A stretch of DNA of 64,000 bases, taken from assembly GCF_021018805.1 (NCBI RefSeq), contig NC_086254.1:25667300-25731299 (forward strand). Reading direction: 5' to 3'. This document shows positions 26,413 to 38,811 of this stretch, piece after piece (the stretch's first letter is position 1; each line of letters starts with the position of its first letter). Source of the stretch: Prinia subflava (Eukaryota; Chordata; Aves; Passeriformes; Cisticolidae). The notes under the pieces were generated by a model. That model saw only the letters and a list, made by a program, of their open reading frames with translations. It was not told where the DNA came from and did no database searches. Made by a program: the position numbers and the translations under genes.

Positions 26413-26415
<3 letters not shown>

Positions 26416-26464
<49 letters not shown>
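26416..26464. repeat. Uninterrupted poly-T tract of 49 nt
   Basis: All 49 bases are T. This is the longest homopolymer in the window. On the minus strand it reads as a long poly-A downstream of a more G+C-rich stretch (26465-26720), as expected of a retroposed transcript. I could not identify the source or a matching target-site duplication on the two sides. Length is likely variable and is a known weak point of sequencing. Confidence 0.9.
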
Positions 26465-29411
26465 CCAAATAAGAGCAGACAGAAACTATTCTGGCTCCAA
26501 GCAACTGCACGTGCCAGTCCTAATTCTGGCAACAGCCTCAGCTGCTCCAGGAAAGATAAGGGCATTCCATGAAGTCCTCCTCAAGGTAGGGCAAGTGCTA
26601 TCAGCAAGCACAAAACCCCAACATCCCCATCCTGAAGGTGCCAGGCCGAGCAAACTTAGCAGTGCTTGGAATGCCTGGCAGGGCACCAGCAGGGCCTTCA
26701 CTCAGGATGGGTTATTTGCTCTCTCATTTCCATTTCAGAAGAGGGATTATGGAACAGTTACACTACTCTGGCCAAGAAGACACAAATACTAAAAATCTAT
26801 GATTTTTAGCACCCTATGAGGCAACCACAGGTTTCACTAATGATCACATATCTGTCAGAAAGTGTGCTGGAGTTGGTGCAATCTTTGCTTCACCAAGACA
26901 GAATTTTTCAAATTAAACCCCAGTCTTTGATTTAAACATTTCCAAGCTACCTACTCAGAATATCACAATCCTGCTGTATCACAAGTGTCTTTACTCCCAG
27001 CTCTCCCACAGAAAGATTTCTGCAGTTTCACATCAGCTCCCACAGAGCTGCATTCCCAGTGAGAACTCAGCTGGCCCAGGTATTTTCCAAAGAAGCAGCA
27101 CGGATACATTCACACATTACAAATCAAAATCCAAATGTTACTCACAGGCAGGAAGTATTTTCTCCATGTGTCACAAAACAGATGATGGCACCTCCTCACA
27201 AATGGGAACAGAAACTGCGCAGAGGCTCAGAGGAATTTCCCAGTGGTCACCCTCAGCCTGTTCCATGACTTTGCCCACTCTGAGTGCTGTGCTCTGCCAG
27301 ATGTTTGCTGCTTCCCTCACCTGTGAGGCTTCACTTGCATTTTATAGACAACACCTTCCACCTGGAACAGGAACCCTCCAAAATTCCCAGGTGCCTTCCT
27401 CTCCATATTCCAGTCTGTCCTAAGGCTCTCATCTTCTATTCTCCAAATCTAAACTCATCTCACAAGAGAAGATATCTGGCATAATATATAAATTTCCTTG
27501 CCAATTCAGAAGGAATCTTTTTTTGGTTTACCATTCTCTACCCAGCAGCTTCTTAATTTTTAGATTTTGTTTGTTTGTTTCAAGGGTGTTTATTTGCTTT
27601 TATTTTCCCACTTTTTAGACAAATTAGTAAGACTTGATTTAAAAGGTCATTCTGGAAGACTGTGCACAATAAAACCACAATCAAGTAAGTCTTTAAAGTG
27701 TACAGTTCAGTCCTTCATAGGGGTGATATTTAAGAAATTCTTAAGGTGAGTTCCTGATATCCAGTATAAATTTGAATCTTCAAGTATTCCAATATTACTT
27801 TTGCCTGTCTCCTGAATCCAAAGTCTGCAATCATGGCCCAGCATTCAAACCTACTCACTTCTTACAGATAAATGTTGCCACTGATTTTAAGACAGATTCT
27901 GACACACACAGAGAGGACAAAACTTGGCTTTTTGATCTTTTGAGTTGAATAACTGCTCTTGGATGCTCCCTACAAGAGAGGAATGCATGTTATAAAACAA
28001 CGTTCTTGCACAAGGGGTCCATGCTGGTCCTCTGCAGCTCAGTGATGTCGCTGTGATTTTATGGCCAGCCTCAGAGCGAGAGGAAACACCTCCCAGATTG
28101 TGGCTCAGGTCTGCTACTCCCAGTTCATGTTTTTTCACCTTTATACAGGTTTGGTTGTCAGAGGCAGCAGTATCAGGAATGAGCAGTTATTAAAGCACAA
28201 GAAGCAGCATGTTGGGCACGCAGCCTTTGCTCAGCTCGTTAAGGTGCTGCTGACATTGGCCTTTTAGTCCTGGTTGCCTTCGGGCTCCCCGTCAGCCTCC
28301 CTCTCCCAGCACTAACTGGTCACACCAGTAACAGCATGTTTGAACCACTCTGCTGAGGTTTAATTATTGCATTTGATGGCACCTGCATGATACAATTTCA
28401 CACTGTTATGAAATATTAATTGCTTTCTGTACTGTAGCATGTAACATATTCAAGAGTGAAAAATAATGCTGTTAATGTCTTTATGATTTTTTTAACCAAA
28501 GATTTTAGATTATTTCCCCATTATCACTAAGCCTGTCTAAAAGATTCTGTGTTTCTCCTAAAAACCATGCATGTTACCCTTAGCCCTCTTACCTCTCTGA
28601 CTAAAAGGAAGTTCCATTATTACTTGAACAATATTTCTGTTTCACTGTCACCTTCTGCCACTCAAGGCAAAAGGACAGAACTCCTGCTATTGTCTCACAC
28701 AGAGAAAAGTAATTTTTCTCTTATATAGGCAATAGTTCCTTTACCCCACATGCTCTGCCCATTCTCTCCAGAACGATTATCTTATGTCCCTCCCCTGGAG
28801 AGCTGAGAAATTATAAGAGATGAGCTTTACTTTATAGAAGAGTATGTGCAATAGTTTTCATTTTAGAAAAAAACAAAAAATAGGCAAGGAAGTCTATGGT
28901 CTTAAGAGGAGAATATATTCTTCAAATGATTTCAGACAGCATCACTCTTGGCAAATATTTAAATCAGAATTACAGGAGATTTGTTGTATGAATACAGCAC
29001 ACACTTCAAGGCTAACTTTTAAGCTCAGTTGTTTAAATTCCTAGATTACTTTAATTAGGGACAGCCAACGTGTCCAGGCTCAGCTAGAGAGAGTGAACAT
29101 TGCAGAACACATAACACACACAGTGTTCCCTCAGGACACGGGGAAATCAGGATAAACTGCAGGCAGTGGCTCAGCAGGGCCAGGATTTCAGTGCTGTTTT
29201 CAGCAGCTCAGCCTTTACTTTTTTCTCATTCACACAGAGCACATCCAGCATCGTATCAAATCATGGGAATCCTGATTTATTTTCCACAAAGCAGAGGGAG
29301 GAAAATCCAAGGGTGGTGCCTGCAATGGGCCCGCTCCCCTGGCTGCCCTGTTTGGTGGGAGGAGCAGGAGAGCACAGCCAGAGCCCCCTGGGTGAGGCTG
29401 CAAAAACCTGA
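26465..29411. other. Intergenic DNA, no gene seen
   Basis: No supported gene. The left 250 bp are moderately GC-rich, and the rest is mixed with short open frames on both strands. No recognisable domains, RNA genes or transposon ends. Confidence 0.65.
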
Positions 29412-29554
29412 AGGTAGAGGTGGAGATCTCTTTATTTACAGTAACTGATTGGTCTTAATTACTTTTTGAGATTATTTCCATGCAGTGATTCATTTCTCAA
29501 AAAGTAATTAAGACCAATCACTTACTGCAAATAAAGAGATCTCCACCACTACCT
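29412..29554. repeat. 59-bp near-perfect inverted repeat (large hairpin)
   Basis: The left arm (29412-29470) and right arm (29496-29554) are reverse complements along 59 bp with only three mismatches. These lie near arm positions 7, 27 and 33. A 25-nt spacer separates the arms. Both arms contain the GGAGATCTCTTTATTT block and the TGATTGGTCTTAATTAC block. If transcribed in either direction it would fold into a single long duplex. It is not flanked by an obvious target-site duplication, has no open frame, and is not related to the CR1 copies nearby. Possible origins are a palindromic MITE-like element or a one-step inverted duplication by template switching. Confidence 0.95.
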
Positions 29555-32500
29555 AAAAATGAAGAGGGAACATTCTTTTAAAAAATTTAACTACTATACT
29601 ATGAAAAAGAAATATTTGTTAGTGCAGTCATACATATATGCATTTAAATAAGAAGAATATATAGCAATTGCCTCAAAATAAAGCAAGTTTAATGTTCCAA
29701 GACTGGAAGGGAAAGAGCAGATTCACACCACACATTTGGGTATGGATCATTAGCCAATACAGATCACTGCAGTGTCACAATTCAAGAAATTATTTTGATG
29801 CATTTTTTTCTTCTCCAAGGCATTTATTTCTAAGATAAAGCAGACGAGCCACTGACAGGTATACCTGGGAGGAAGTATCTGGAATATTTTCCTTCAGGGT
29901 TAAGATTCAATCTATATGGCTTTCATACCAGAAAATATAGAAAAAAAAAAGAGATGACGGTTTCTCAGCCAAGTGGAAAAAGCTAAAAAATTTAGTCACA
30001 CTGAAGCACACAGGGAAAATGCTGTGCTTTGGAAAAAAGATGCAATCAAGTGGCTTAGAGTGGGCTGAAATGAAGTAGAATAACATTGCAAGTATATAAC
30101 GGGATAATAAATGAGAAAAAGGGTTGGGTAACCAAACCAAGGTTAAATAACCCACTTGGACTAATTCTTCAGCAATTCCTGTAATTTTGCTAAATTTAAA
30201 ATAATAGACAAAATGTTACTGACTTATCTCACTTTTCCAAGTGGGGAGAACATAATCCTACTACTAATTCCAGTACTATTAAAAAAAATTTTGTTTCAGT
30301 CAAAAATTATTAAGAATATCACCATTAATCTTGATATGAATTTTATTCTGTCATTTTTTCCTATAAGAGTGAAAACCAAAAATATTTTCTTTCAAGAAAA
30401 GAATTTAAATTTGGAAGGAGTGGACTCATTTTGAAACAAAAGCAGTTTAAAAAGACTTAAAACCTTTGTAAAACAGATTTTCCATTCTTTTCCAAAGTGG
30501 ATTAGTAATATCCTTGGGGACATGCAAGAACTCCAGCCATGTTGAAACACAGAGAGCAGATATTAAAAATGAATGTTGCCATCCCACTTCAAATAGGAAG
30601 TTTTTCACAGTGAGAATTTTATTGTTTTAAGAAGAGCATATAGAGACAGATGAGAACAGTGCAGAACTGGATCTCACCAGCTGAGTAAGGGAATCTCATG
30701 GAACAAGCCAGAAAATATGAGTTAAAGAAAAAAATACAGAGAAGGAAAAATCCCACTTATATCAAATAATTCTGGACACCAAAGGAAGAAAGAGCTTTGA
30801 TAAACATTTCTTCTAAAAAAATCTCATCTAAGCTAAGGGTGGTAACCAAGTTCATAACCTTGACAATAGCAATTTAAAAACAAACTAAAATGCCAGTTTT
30901 GCTGTACAGTAGAATTAAATTAAAAAGTTATGAACAGAAGCCCTCCTCAGACAGAAATCTAAACAACTTGTGAAATGAAATAAAATGCCATGGTTATGTT
31001 GTCTAGACCAATAACTCCTTGCTGGCTTGTAACTCCATTATATTTGAGACATTTTTAAACATTTTCCAAACTAGTATATTTTTTCAAGCTTAGTAATTAC
31101 TTCCATTGCTTAAAAACAGCACAGGCTACAGGAGATTTAATTATTAGTTGCCCTCAAAGACAATCCAATTTAGGGATAATTTCTACTGCTGTCTCAGTCA
31201 TAGCTATGAAGATTTGATAATGTAGACAGGAACAAACACAATAAGGCTGGATTAAATAAAAAACCCCCACAAAATACCCCATTTTTTTTTCTTTTAACTT
31301 TAAGAGAAATTAGCACAGTTTCTTTGGCAAAGATACACCTTTTATCTCGAACTGGAAACTACTGATTCTGCCAAGCTCTGCTTCTGCATAGGCAGGTTGA
31401 TTTCTGGGCAGGCAACCTTACTAAGCCTGAGCTTCCAAATTACAAAAAAATGCTCAGAATTTATAATAGATAATAAAAGCTCCTAAAGGAGCTGCACACA
31501 TGGAAGCAGAAAGAGAAACTCTCCTTTTTTTTTTGTTTTAAATCTTGCCCCAGTTATTTACAAGCATATAATTATTTATTTTCATTTGCTACAAATGGAA
31601 ACCAAAGCCAAACAAACGAAATAAACTTCAAATAGAAAAAACAACCCACAAAGACAGCAAACATTTAGGTGCTTAATCATGCAGAGAATCAAAAGACAAG
31701 CACAAAAACACCAACCACAAGGAAGTGAAAGCATATTAAAAAAAATAACAATACCTCAGAATCTTTTCCAAGCTTTGTGTGGAGCTTAGCTGGGCCTCAC
31801 ATCAATTCCCCCCAGAGCTGGGCTGGAGGGAAATGCTCGATTTCCCTGCAGCCCTGGTGCCAGCAGAGCATCTCTGCTGCTCAGGTGGGTGCTTGTTTTA
31901 GGTTTGTCATTGAATCTTTCAGAGCTCTCTTCCAATGCATTTCCAAGCTGGCTTTGCAGGACTCTGTCCTCATTTCCTCCTCCCCTGTTTTCCAGTGTAC
32001 CCAGTACTTGATGTGAAGAGTTCATTGCTGGTCCCACTGGAACCAAATCCCTGAGCTGATAGGGAAGGAACAGAGCTGGTCCCACTCACAGTGGAGTTAA
32101 CAAGCACTGGGATGAAGCCTCATTGAAGCTGACAGATAATCTCAACCCTGCCTTAAATTTAAGATTTCAGAACTTTTAGCATCTGGTGGCGCATTTAGAT
32201 GCAAGGATGGCATTCATACTTCTATTTTCACATGGATCATCCCAAACCCTTTGTGCTGCGACAGCAGTTTCTAGCTTGGTGTGGAATCCCTGCTGTAAGA
32301 TTATGGTAAAGAAAGTGCTTGTTCTCTCTTTCTCTGCCTCAAGAATTAGGAGCAGCCATGCCATGACAGGCTCAAGCAAAACCTCTCCCTGCCAGCTTGG
32401 TTTTCTGCCACAGGTTTGCCAGCTCCTCACCATTTACACATCTGTGAGCCAGGAAGGGCTCTCAGTGCAGGAGCAACATCTCCTGCCTGAGACACCAAAA

Positions 32501-35500
32501 CAGCCCCTGGAAGGGACAGTCCCACTTCCCCTGGACCAGACTCCTACAGAACCTGGAGGGCAACTTCTGTCCCTGAGGAATGGCTCCAAGCACACCAGGG
32601 GCAGTGGCCAGGAGGAAGAAAAAAAGAGAAGCAACCTCTTTTTTCCCCCCAGTTTCTCTCAGTACCCCAATTTAATCAAGCTGTCCTAGCAAGTCCCACC
32701 CCCTCAGGGTAATTAGTTGTGCCCTCAGGCTTTGGATTGCAAAATTCACTTTTGTCTGCACAGGTGAAATTGTTTTCTTGCTGCTCCACTAGAATGAGCA
32801 TAAACAAAGCCACTGTTTGTCCATGATACTCTTGAAGAATATCAATAAATCTACTCTGTACATAGGAAGTGGATGAAAAAACTGGGAGGAAAAAGAAACT
32901 TCAGGAACTAGGTTTTCTGTGAGATCCTTGGGTAAGCTGAAAATTTACATGTCTTTAAAACCAAGCCAGGCAATCAAGGAAGATTTATGTTTGTAGAAAC
33001 ATCTTAGAAGTTTCCACTGATTTTCTGCTTTGCAGCTTCTCCCTTCTGCAGAAAATAACCCGTTAAGATCAGAACAGAGTTCAGGCTCTGCCACTGATCT
33101 CCCCAGGAACAAAACCTTCTTTTCCCTGGGAAACAGAGGGAGAAAGCTGTGTAGACCCTGCAGGCTAAGATGTTAGGCCAAGAATCAGTGGTCAGGTGTA
33201 ACATAAAATCGGAGCTGGTTTAACAGATTTACCCTGCTGAAAACAAATTTTCCTCCATTTCTTTGTAGAATGAAAGGATTAAAATGATTAGCTGGAAACC
33301 AAGACATATTATTTCACACAGAAGGAAAGATAACTTTGTGCTGGTGGGACTATGCAGCATTTCCATGGTATCCAAACTGTACCAGATTACTTTGGATTTT
33401 ATCTTCATTTACATATCTGCATAATGCGTACTTGGTGCAGAAGATTATTTTAATGTAGCAGCAAATTTTGAAAGGGCCAGGCATGGAATTTGTGCCCCAA
33501 AGCCATTTCCATGGAGCAGACATGGGAATGTTCCTGCTCTTACTAAACCCCAGACCTCAAGGCTACAGAGCCCTGGCAGGCAGTGGATTCCCCCTTGATA
33601 TAAACAGGGATGGCTTCTGGGATCTTTCATTAATATTTTGTCCAGAAATTCACCCAAATGGCAGCACCAAACCAACAAAGGCTCTCTGAGAACACGAATC
33701 AATATCAATAAAGGCACAGAGGTTGCTGCATGGATTTGGCTGCACCAGTTCCTGCACCAGGATGTTTTGCAAGCCTGCTTGGTATTTTAGCAGCTGGAGA
33801 AATAAGCACCAGATTCTATACAAAGGCTTTAATATTCAGCTTTCATACAGAATTTGAACCTCTAATGCTCAGGTCATAGTTTACATCTGTACTTATCTGT
33901 AAAGAGTGTCTGTGCTTGGGTTAGAATGAGCAGAAAGTATTCAGTCTGCAAATATGCTTCATAAAAGGAAGCTCAGCATTTAAATAATGCATTTTTTCTC
34001 TCGAATGGAGAAACTGAAGGTGCAGTTCCATGACACTGCTGCATCAATTAACACCTAGTTTCAGCCAAAAGAGCTAATCTTCACCTTCTGAAATAGAACA
34101 GAATGAGATAATAAAGTTCAGTTCACTGAATTATTGAAGAATCTGCACTCATTTGAGGAAATTATGTGAGGGAAAAATAATTTTTTGAAGTGCTATTGAA
34201 ACTCGGTTTTAGAAAAAATACCTTCAGGAGTAAATTTGCACAGCAATTTATGGAAAAAAAAATGTAGGGGGCTTTAATGTGAGCAAACTGGAAACAGGGT
34301 AGTTTTGATTTCTGATCTTCCCATTCCCACAGCCATAGTCAAAAAACCCCAAGCCTATAAATAAGCCAACCTACTGTGCTGTTTTGATTCCTAATCCTTG
34401 GTCAAATAATTTATATCATATGTAAATTAGGAAGTATTACACTTTTATCTGGTGATCTTACACTACTCAACAGGGCTATTACAAATATTATTACTCCTTT
34501 ATGCCCACAAAAAAAGATGCAGAGGATTGGAACACACAAAGATGTTTCTGCAGGGCAAGCAAGGGGATAAACCTGAAGAGCTGCAGTTATTCCATGAGAA
34601 ACAGATACATGCACATCTTTACCCTAAAAAGCAGATATTTCAAAAGGGGATAAATCCTTGTCTCACCTCAGGAGGTGAATGGGAGGTGGATTATCTTGTC
34701 CTGGGGTAGGAAGGTCTGTTTGGCAACCCTGCCAAGGAACTGATGCATTTTAAGTTCACTCAATGGTTTGAACTATTTATACCCTGAAATAACTTGGTTT
34801 TTTGACCACGATTTTTATTCCTTTGGTGTTCAGCACCAGAGAGAGAACAAATCTCACAGCCAAACCCTGGTTCCAGGTACTGGGAAAAGTAAACGTAGCC
34901 ATTGGTCATTGCTAAGTGAAAAATTCTGTCCCAAAGAGCATTTTCCCAAGTGCATTATGGAAACCATCTGTGTCAGCTTTGAAGATGAGAAATTCAATAT
35001 TTGCAAGGAAAGTGATGCTGTACCAGATACTACAGAGCTGAGGGTAACAATATGAAATTCAGTCAGCTGCAATATGGAATTCCCAGCACCGTTAGTGTTT
35101 GGTTAAAAATCCCACATCAAAAAGAGGAGAGGACTACTCAGTTTTAATATTTCCACCCTTCATAATATACATGGGCAGATATCTTTCTGTGTCCTTCCTT
35201 TTAGAGGTTTTGCTTGGCCTTTTTGTTTTACTTGTTTACTGCAGGACGTGTCCAAACAACTCACGTAAAGCAAGAATGAGAGTTCTAAAATCTTAATTGC
35301 CAGTTTGCTGGTAGACATTGCCTGATTGCAACAAGTAAATGAGAAAACTAGATGAAAAAACGGGGAGAAAAAAAGAACTGGTTTTTTAATGTACCATAAC
35401 TTTTATATCTTAACCCAAAGAAGTCGCAAAAAGCTCCCATTTGAAAAGCTCCCATTTGAAAAACCTGCTTCAGCTAACGTGCTTTTGTTGGGGAAAATTA

Positions 35501-37334
35501 AACACAAAAAATTTAAATAAGATATCTGAGCTAAGGGAAAGAGATTGCTGACCCATGTCTTGGGGCTTTTTTTTCCAGTAAAGATGCTATTTTAAGGTTA
35601 TAATTAGAGCTGGTTTGCAAGAAGCAGTGAAAAGAAATGTGTTGGTAATTTGACCAAATTAACTCCAGTTTTGATGAAAGCCAGCTACTTCGAGTAACAT
35701 CATTTACAGGCATTATAAGTCAGTGTCATTTAATTCTTAATTTTAAATTCTCCATGTTTCTGATTGTAGTAATTCTCTTGACACAGCAGCCTTTCAGTGT
35801 AACATTACACCAGGAGGCACAGAAAAGTGGTTTCTCTAACTTGTCATGCCAGTTTTGCAGTTCAAGCTCTTCTCAAATGCTGCTTTTTGCCAGCTCATAT
35901 TGTGCAATGATTATGAAAGAGGCAGTCTGGAGTTTCTGAAGGGTACTCTTAAGAAGGCAGCTGACTCCTTCATTCCTGCAGTGCCTCAGTAATTATTCCT
36001 CATCCTACAGGGCTTCCAGGATGTAATTTTATTATCAGCATTAATCAAGGAGAATGATTCGTGCTTAGTGGAAAGCAAGGTAAGTTCAACACGACATTAG
36101 GACTGAAAAATGCACCACTCAAACTGAACTCACGAAGGAGGAAGCTTTAACAACTGGCTCATGTAGACTGCTCTCTCTGCTGTCACTTCCAAAAATACAA
36201 GTTCTATTCCAAGAGTGACAAATAACAAATGGTTCCACACCTGCTTCATTTCAGGGATGGTACAGAAATGGGTGCTTTGGCTCATTTTCCTAAACTGATG
36301 TAAAACAACAGGATGTGAAAAGGAAGGAAGGGAATGGAGAAACTACAACCTGAAATTTTGTTTTTGAATCCACAAGAATTCAAGCCCCAGTTCATATCTC
36401 TTTTGGGACAGAGGATTATCTGTACTACTCCTTTCTTATAGAGTCAGGTCTAATAAATATAATTTAAAGTGACACTTTAGAGCAGCTCTGTGCCTTTTTT
36501 ACTGGGCTCATAAGGGACTGGCACCTCCTGGTGCTGAACATGTGTAGCTGGAGATCATCTCTTGCTTAGGAAGAGACCTGCATGGAAACATCTAGGAAGC
36601 ATCTACATATTTATGAATTCTGTCTTTCTTTCTTTTGTTTTTTTTGGTGCTAAAAGAAAGCCAGCAGGGTTAGAAGTTTTCAGGAAGCTCTGACAGATCA
36701 GAGTTTCTTGATCAGACATCACTGTCCCTGTGTTTCTCCTCCTCAGAAAAACAAAATCACCTTTGCAACAGACCATTCTGGGAAGACTGGATTTACTTTC
36801 ACATAGACCATGAAAGTTAATACAGGACTGAGGACAACAGCCAGACAGCAGTTTAAAACTCCAGTGCCCTAAAGGGAAAAATATAACCCTATTTTTCAAG
36901 TCCAATTAAGGCTTTGGCTCTGAGCATTTGGCAGAAGGAGCAGAGTAAACATTTTATGAGTGGCCTTTGCATGGATGCTGCTATGAGGAGTTGATGTATT
37001 AACTAACAAGGTCCCTGTGAATAATTTTTGACTTTGTGAGAGGGACAGGGGAGTCAGAGAATGGAGGGAATGCAGATTGCACTCAAAGCTGTTTTACTGT
37101 CACTCCTGGGGGCAGTGTGTTTAGTAGTGAGTTTTCAGAGAAAAAAAAAATCAATTTTCTGGTAAGTGATTTTAGATAGGAATTCAAAGAGTTTCTTTGC
37201 AGGATGCCTCCAGCTCCTCAGCTCTGCACAGACTGATGCTTATCTCTGACAGCAAAAATGGTAACAGCTATTTCCAGACCTAGAGACAAAATCAGGGCAT
37301 ATGGGATGTGAGGAGCTACTGGAGTTCCTGTAGG
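29555..37334. other. Intergenic AT-rich DNA, no proven gene
   Basis: No supported gene. It is mostly AT-rich with short A and T runs. A G+C-richer patch at about 31780-32690 yields open frames on both strands, including one of 167 codons at 32186-32689 (+), without recognisable domains. A 15-bp unit, AAGCTCCCATTTGAA, is duplicated perfectly at 35431-35460. A faint CR1-like stretch may be present at 30590-30625, but it is too short to call. The candidate exon at 36011-36079 is listed separately. Confidence 0.6.
36011..36079 (+). other. Splice-site-flanked 69-nt open segment (candidate cassette exon)
   Basis: A pyrimidine-rich acceptor (TATTCCTCATCCTACAG, ending at 36010) and a strong donor (GCAAG/GTAAGT at 36079/36080) enclose 69 nt. 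The first frame is open for all 23 codons (starting Gly-Phe-Gln-Asp-Val and ending Val-Glu-Ser-Lys); the other two frames contain stops. The length is a multiple of three and both junctions are phase 0, as in a skippable exon. I recognise no protein family in the 23 residues, and no neighbouring exon was found. It may be an upstream or non-coding transcript's exon, or simply chance. Confidence 0.2.
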
Positions 37335-37740
37335 GACTTTTGAAGGCAATTCCTGGAAAGAGTTTAGATCCAAGATTTCCTAGGAAACCTGGGAAAATTC
37401 TTAGGAAGGGTCTAAATCTAGGATGGGAAATTCCTTCAACACCACAGGAACTACTTCAGGTTCTAGATCCAGGAATCCCTAAAAAAGTGGGAAAATGCAA
37501 AGAAAGGTTGTATGTCCAGGAACTCTAAAAAAGGTCTCTGTTCAGGAATTCCTGGAAAGGTCACACATTCAGGAATACTTGCATAGCCCAGGAAAAGTAG
37601 AAAAGATTTAGATCAATTCATTCCCTGCAAGTGATAGGAAATTCTTTGAAAATTTCTCAGTACAGTAAATCATAACAGAGGTCTCAATCCAGGTATTCCT
37701 GGGAGGGATCTTGGTCCAGGATGTCCAGGAAAACTCCAAA
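37335..37740. repeat. Decayed tandem array with a TCCAGGAATTCCTGGAAA-like unit
   Basis: A motif close to AGATCCAGGAATTCCTGGAAA recurs about eight to ten times at irregular spacing of roughly 25 to 50 bp. Clear instances are near 37349 (caattcctggaaag), 37367 (gatccaagatttcctagg), 37464 (agatccaggaatccct), 37514 (gtccaggaactc), 37541 (gttcaggaattcctgg), 37568 (ttcaggaatac), 37688 (aatccaggtattcctggg) and 37713 (gtccaggatgtccagg). GGTCT often precedes the motif. The pattern looks like an old, heavily mutated minisatellite. Each unit is itself partly palindromic (CCAGGAATTCCTGG). The 62-codon open frame across part of it is a by-product. Confidence 0.6.
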
Positions 37741-38779
37741 AAAGCCCCAAATATTCCTAAAAACTTTATAGATGTCAGAATTTTTTAAAACACCATATCC
37801 TGAATGTTGTTTATTCTAAGTTGTTTAAACAGATTGTTTGAGTAACTTTTACATTTCATCACTTGATTTAAAGCCAGTAACATTTTCCATATGGTCAAAT
37901 CCCTTCCCAGCTGAGCATTCTGGAAAGGTGAGTAGAATTGGAGTCTCTCTTATGAAGTTTCTTCATTATTTGTGAAGAAGAACTGCAAAAAACCCCTCAA
38001 ACAAACCCAACAAACGTACAGGGACACCTGTGAGTTATTATTTTTAATAGTTTGGTTCAACTGTCAGAGAAGAAACGTGGGCTTTGTCACCAAGTACTTC
38101 AAACCAATCCTGCTAATTAGGATTTCAAGTTTAACACTGACATAAACAGATTGGCAAACTAATTTTGGGATCGAAAGCCCAGGGGAGGTTTTTTCCTAGG
38201 TCTGGTCTGTAACAGTGTCTGTTAGGATGATGTGATGAATACCAGCGTTATGAGAGGGGTTGTTCACATAACCACATATTCCATTTACACAGCTGGCCCC
38301 AACATTTAATCTCTCCAGAATCCAGTTTATTCCCCTCCAGCTGCTCTGACTCAATAATGCTGACAGAAAAATTTCACTTCAGTAGAACAAGTAGCTCTGT
38401 CCCTCAGCACCAGTTTCTGAAGGAAGGAAGGAAGGAAACTCCGTTCTGTGACAATTCCTTTGCTGACCACAGCTGCACTCCCCACTCACTGCAACTGGAG
38501 CTGCAGACCTGGGGAGGAAAACTTTGGACTTCTGGGATCCTCATTATCTTCTGAGAAGGTGTTTTCTTCACAGGCACTACCAAGTCTTAAGCTACAGCCT
38601 TCTGCTCATAAAATAAGCTGAAAGATACCAGTGATTTCAATGAGAAAGTCCTCCCAAAAAGCACCCAGGAGCTTTAAAAGGGTGAAGTGTAAACATGAAA
38701 AGTCCAGCAGATTTCAGAAGGATGTATGAAAAGAGAAAAAAACAATCTGAAGGCACAGGTACTTCTAATGAAAATAACA

Positions 38780-38781
<2 letters not shown>
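37741..38781. other. Intergenic DNA, no gene seen
   Basis: No supported gene or named repeat. A short GGAA microsatellite (about 38421-38436) is present. Confidence 0.65.

Positions 38782-38811
<30 letters not shown>
38782..38811. repeat. Poly-T tract of 30 nt
   Basis: Thirty consecutive T between AACACC and CCTGGGGG. It is the third long T run on the + strand upstream of PHACTR3. No adjoining source element was recognised. Confidence 0.9.

Larger units (their letters stand above)
21611..26415. other. Intergenic AT-rich DNA, no gene seen
   Basis: No supported gene. It contains a short inverted repeat (23356-23389) and a 21-bp tandem duplication (23924-23965), listed separately. A perfect donor-like sequence GAG/GTAAGT lies at about 22552, but no continuous open frame reaches it from a good acceptor. 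Confidence 0.65.

Noticed and set aside
32186..32689. 167-codon + strand open frame
   Set aside because: Sits in a modest GC-rich patch with opposite-strand open frames; no domain or splice context found.
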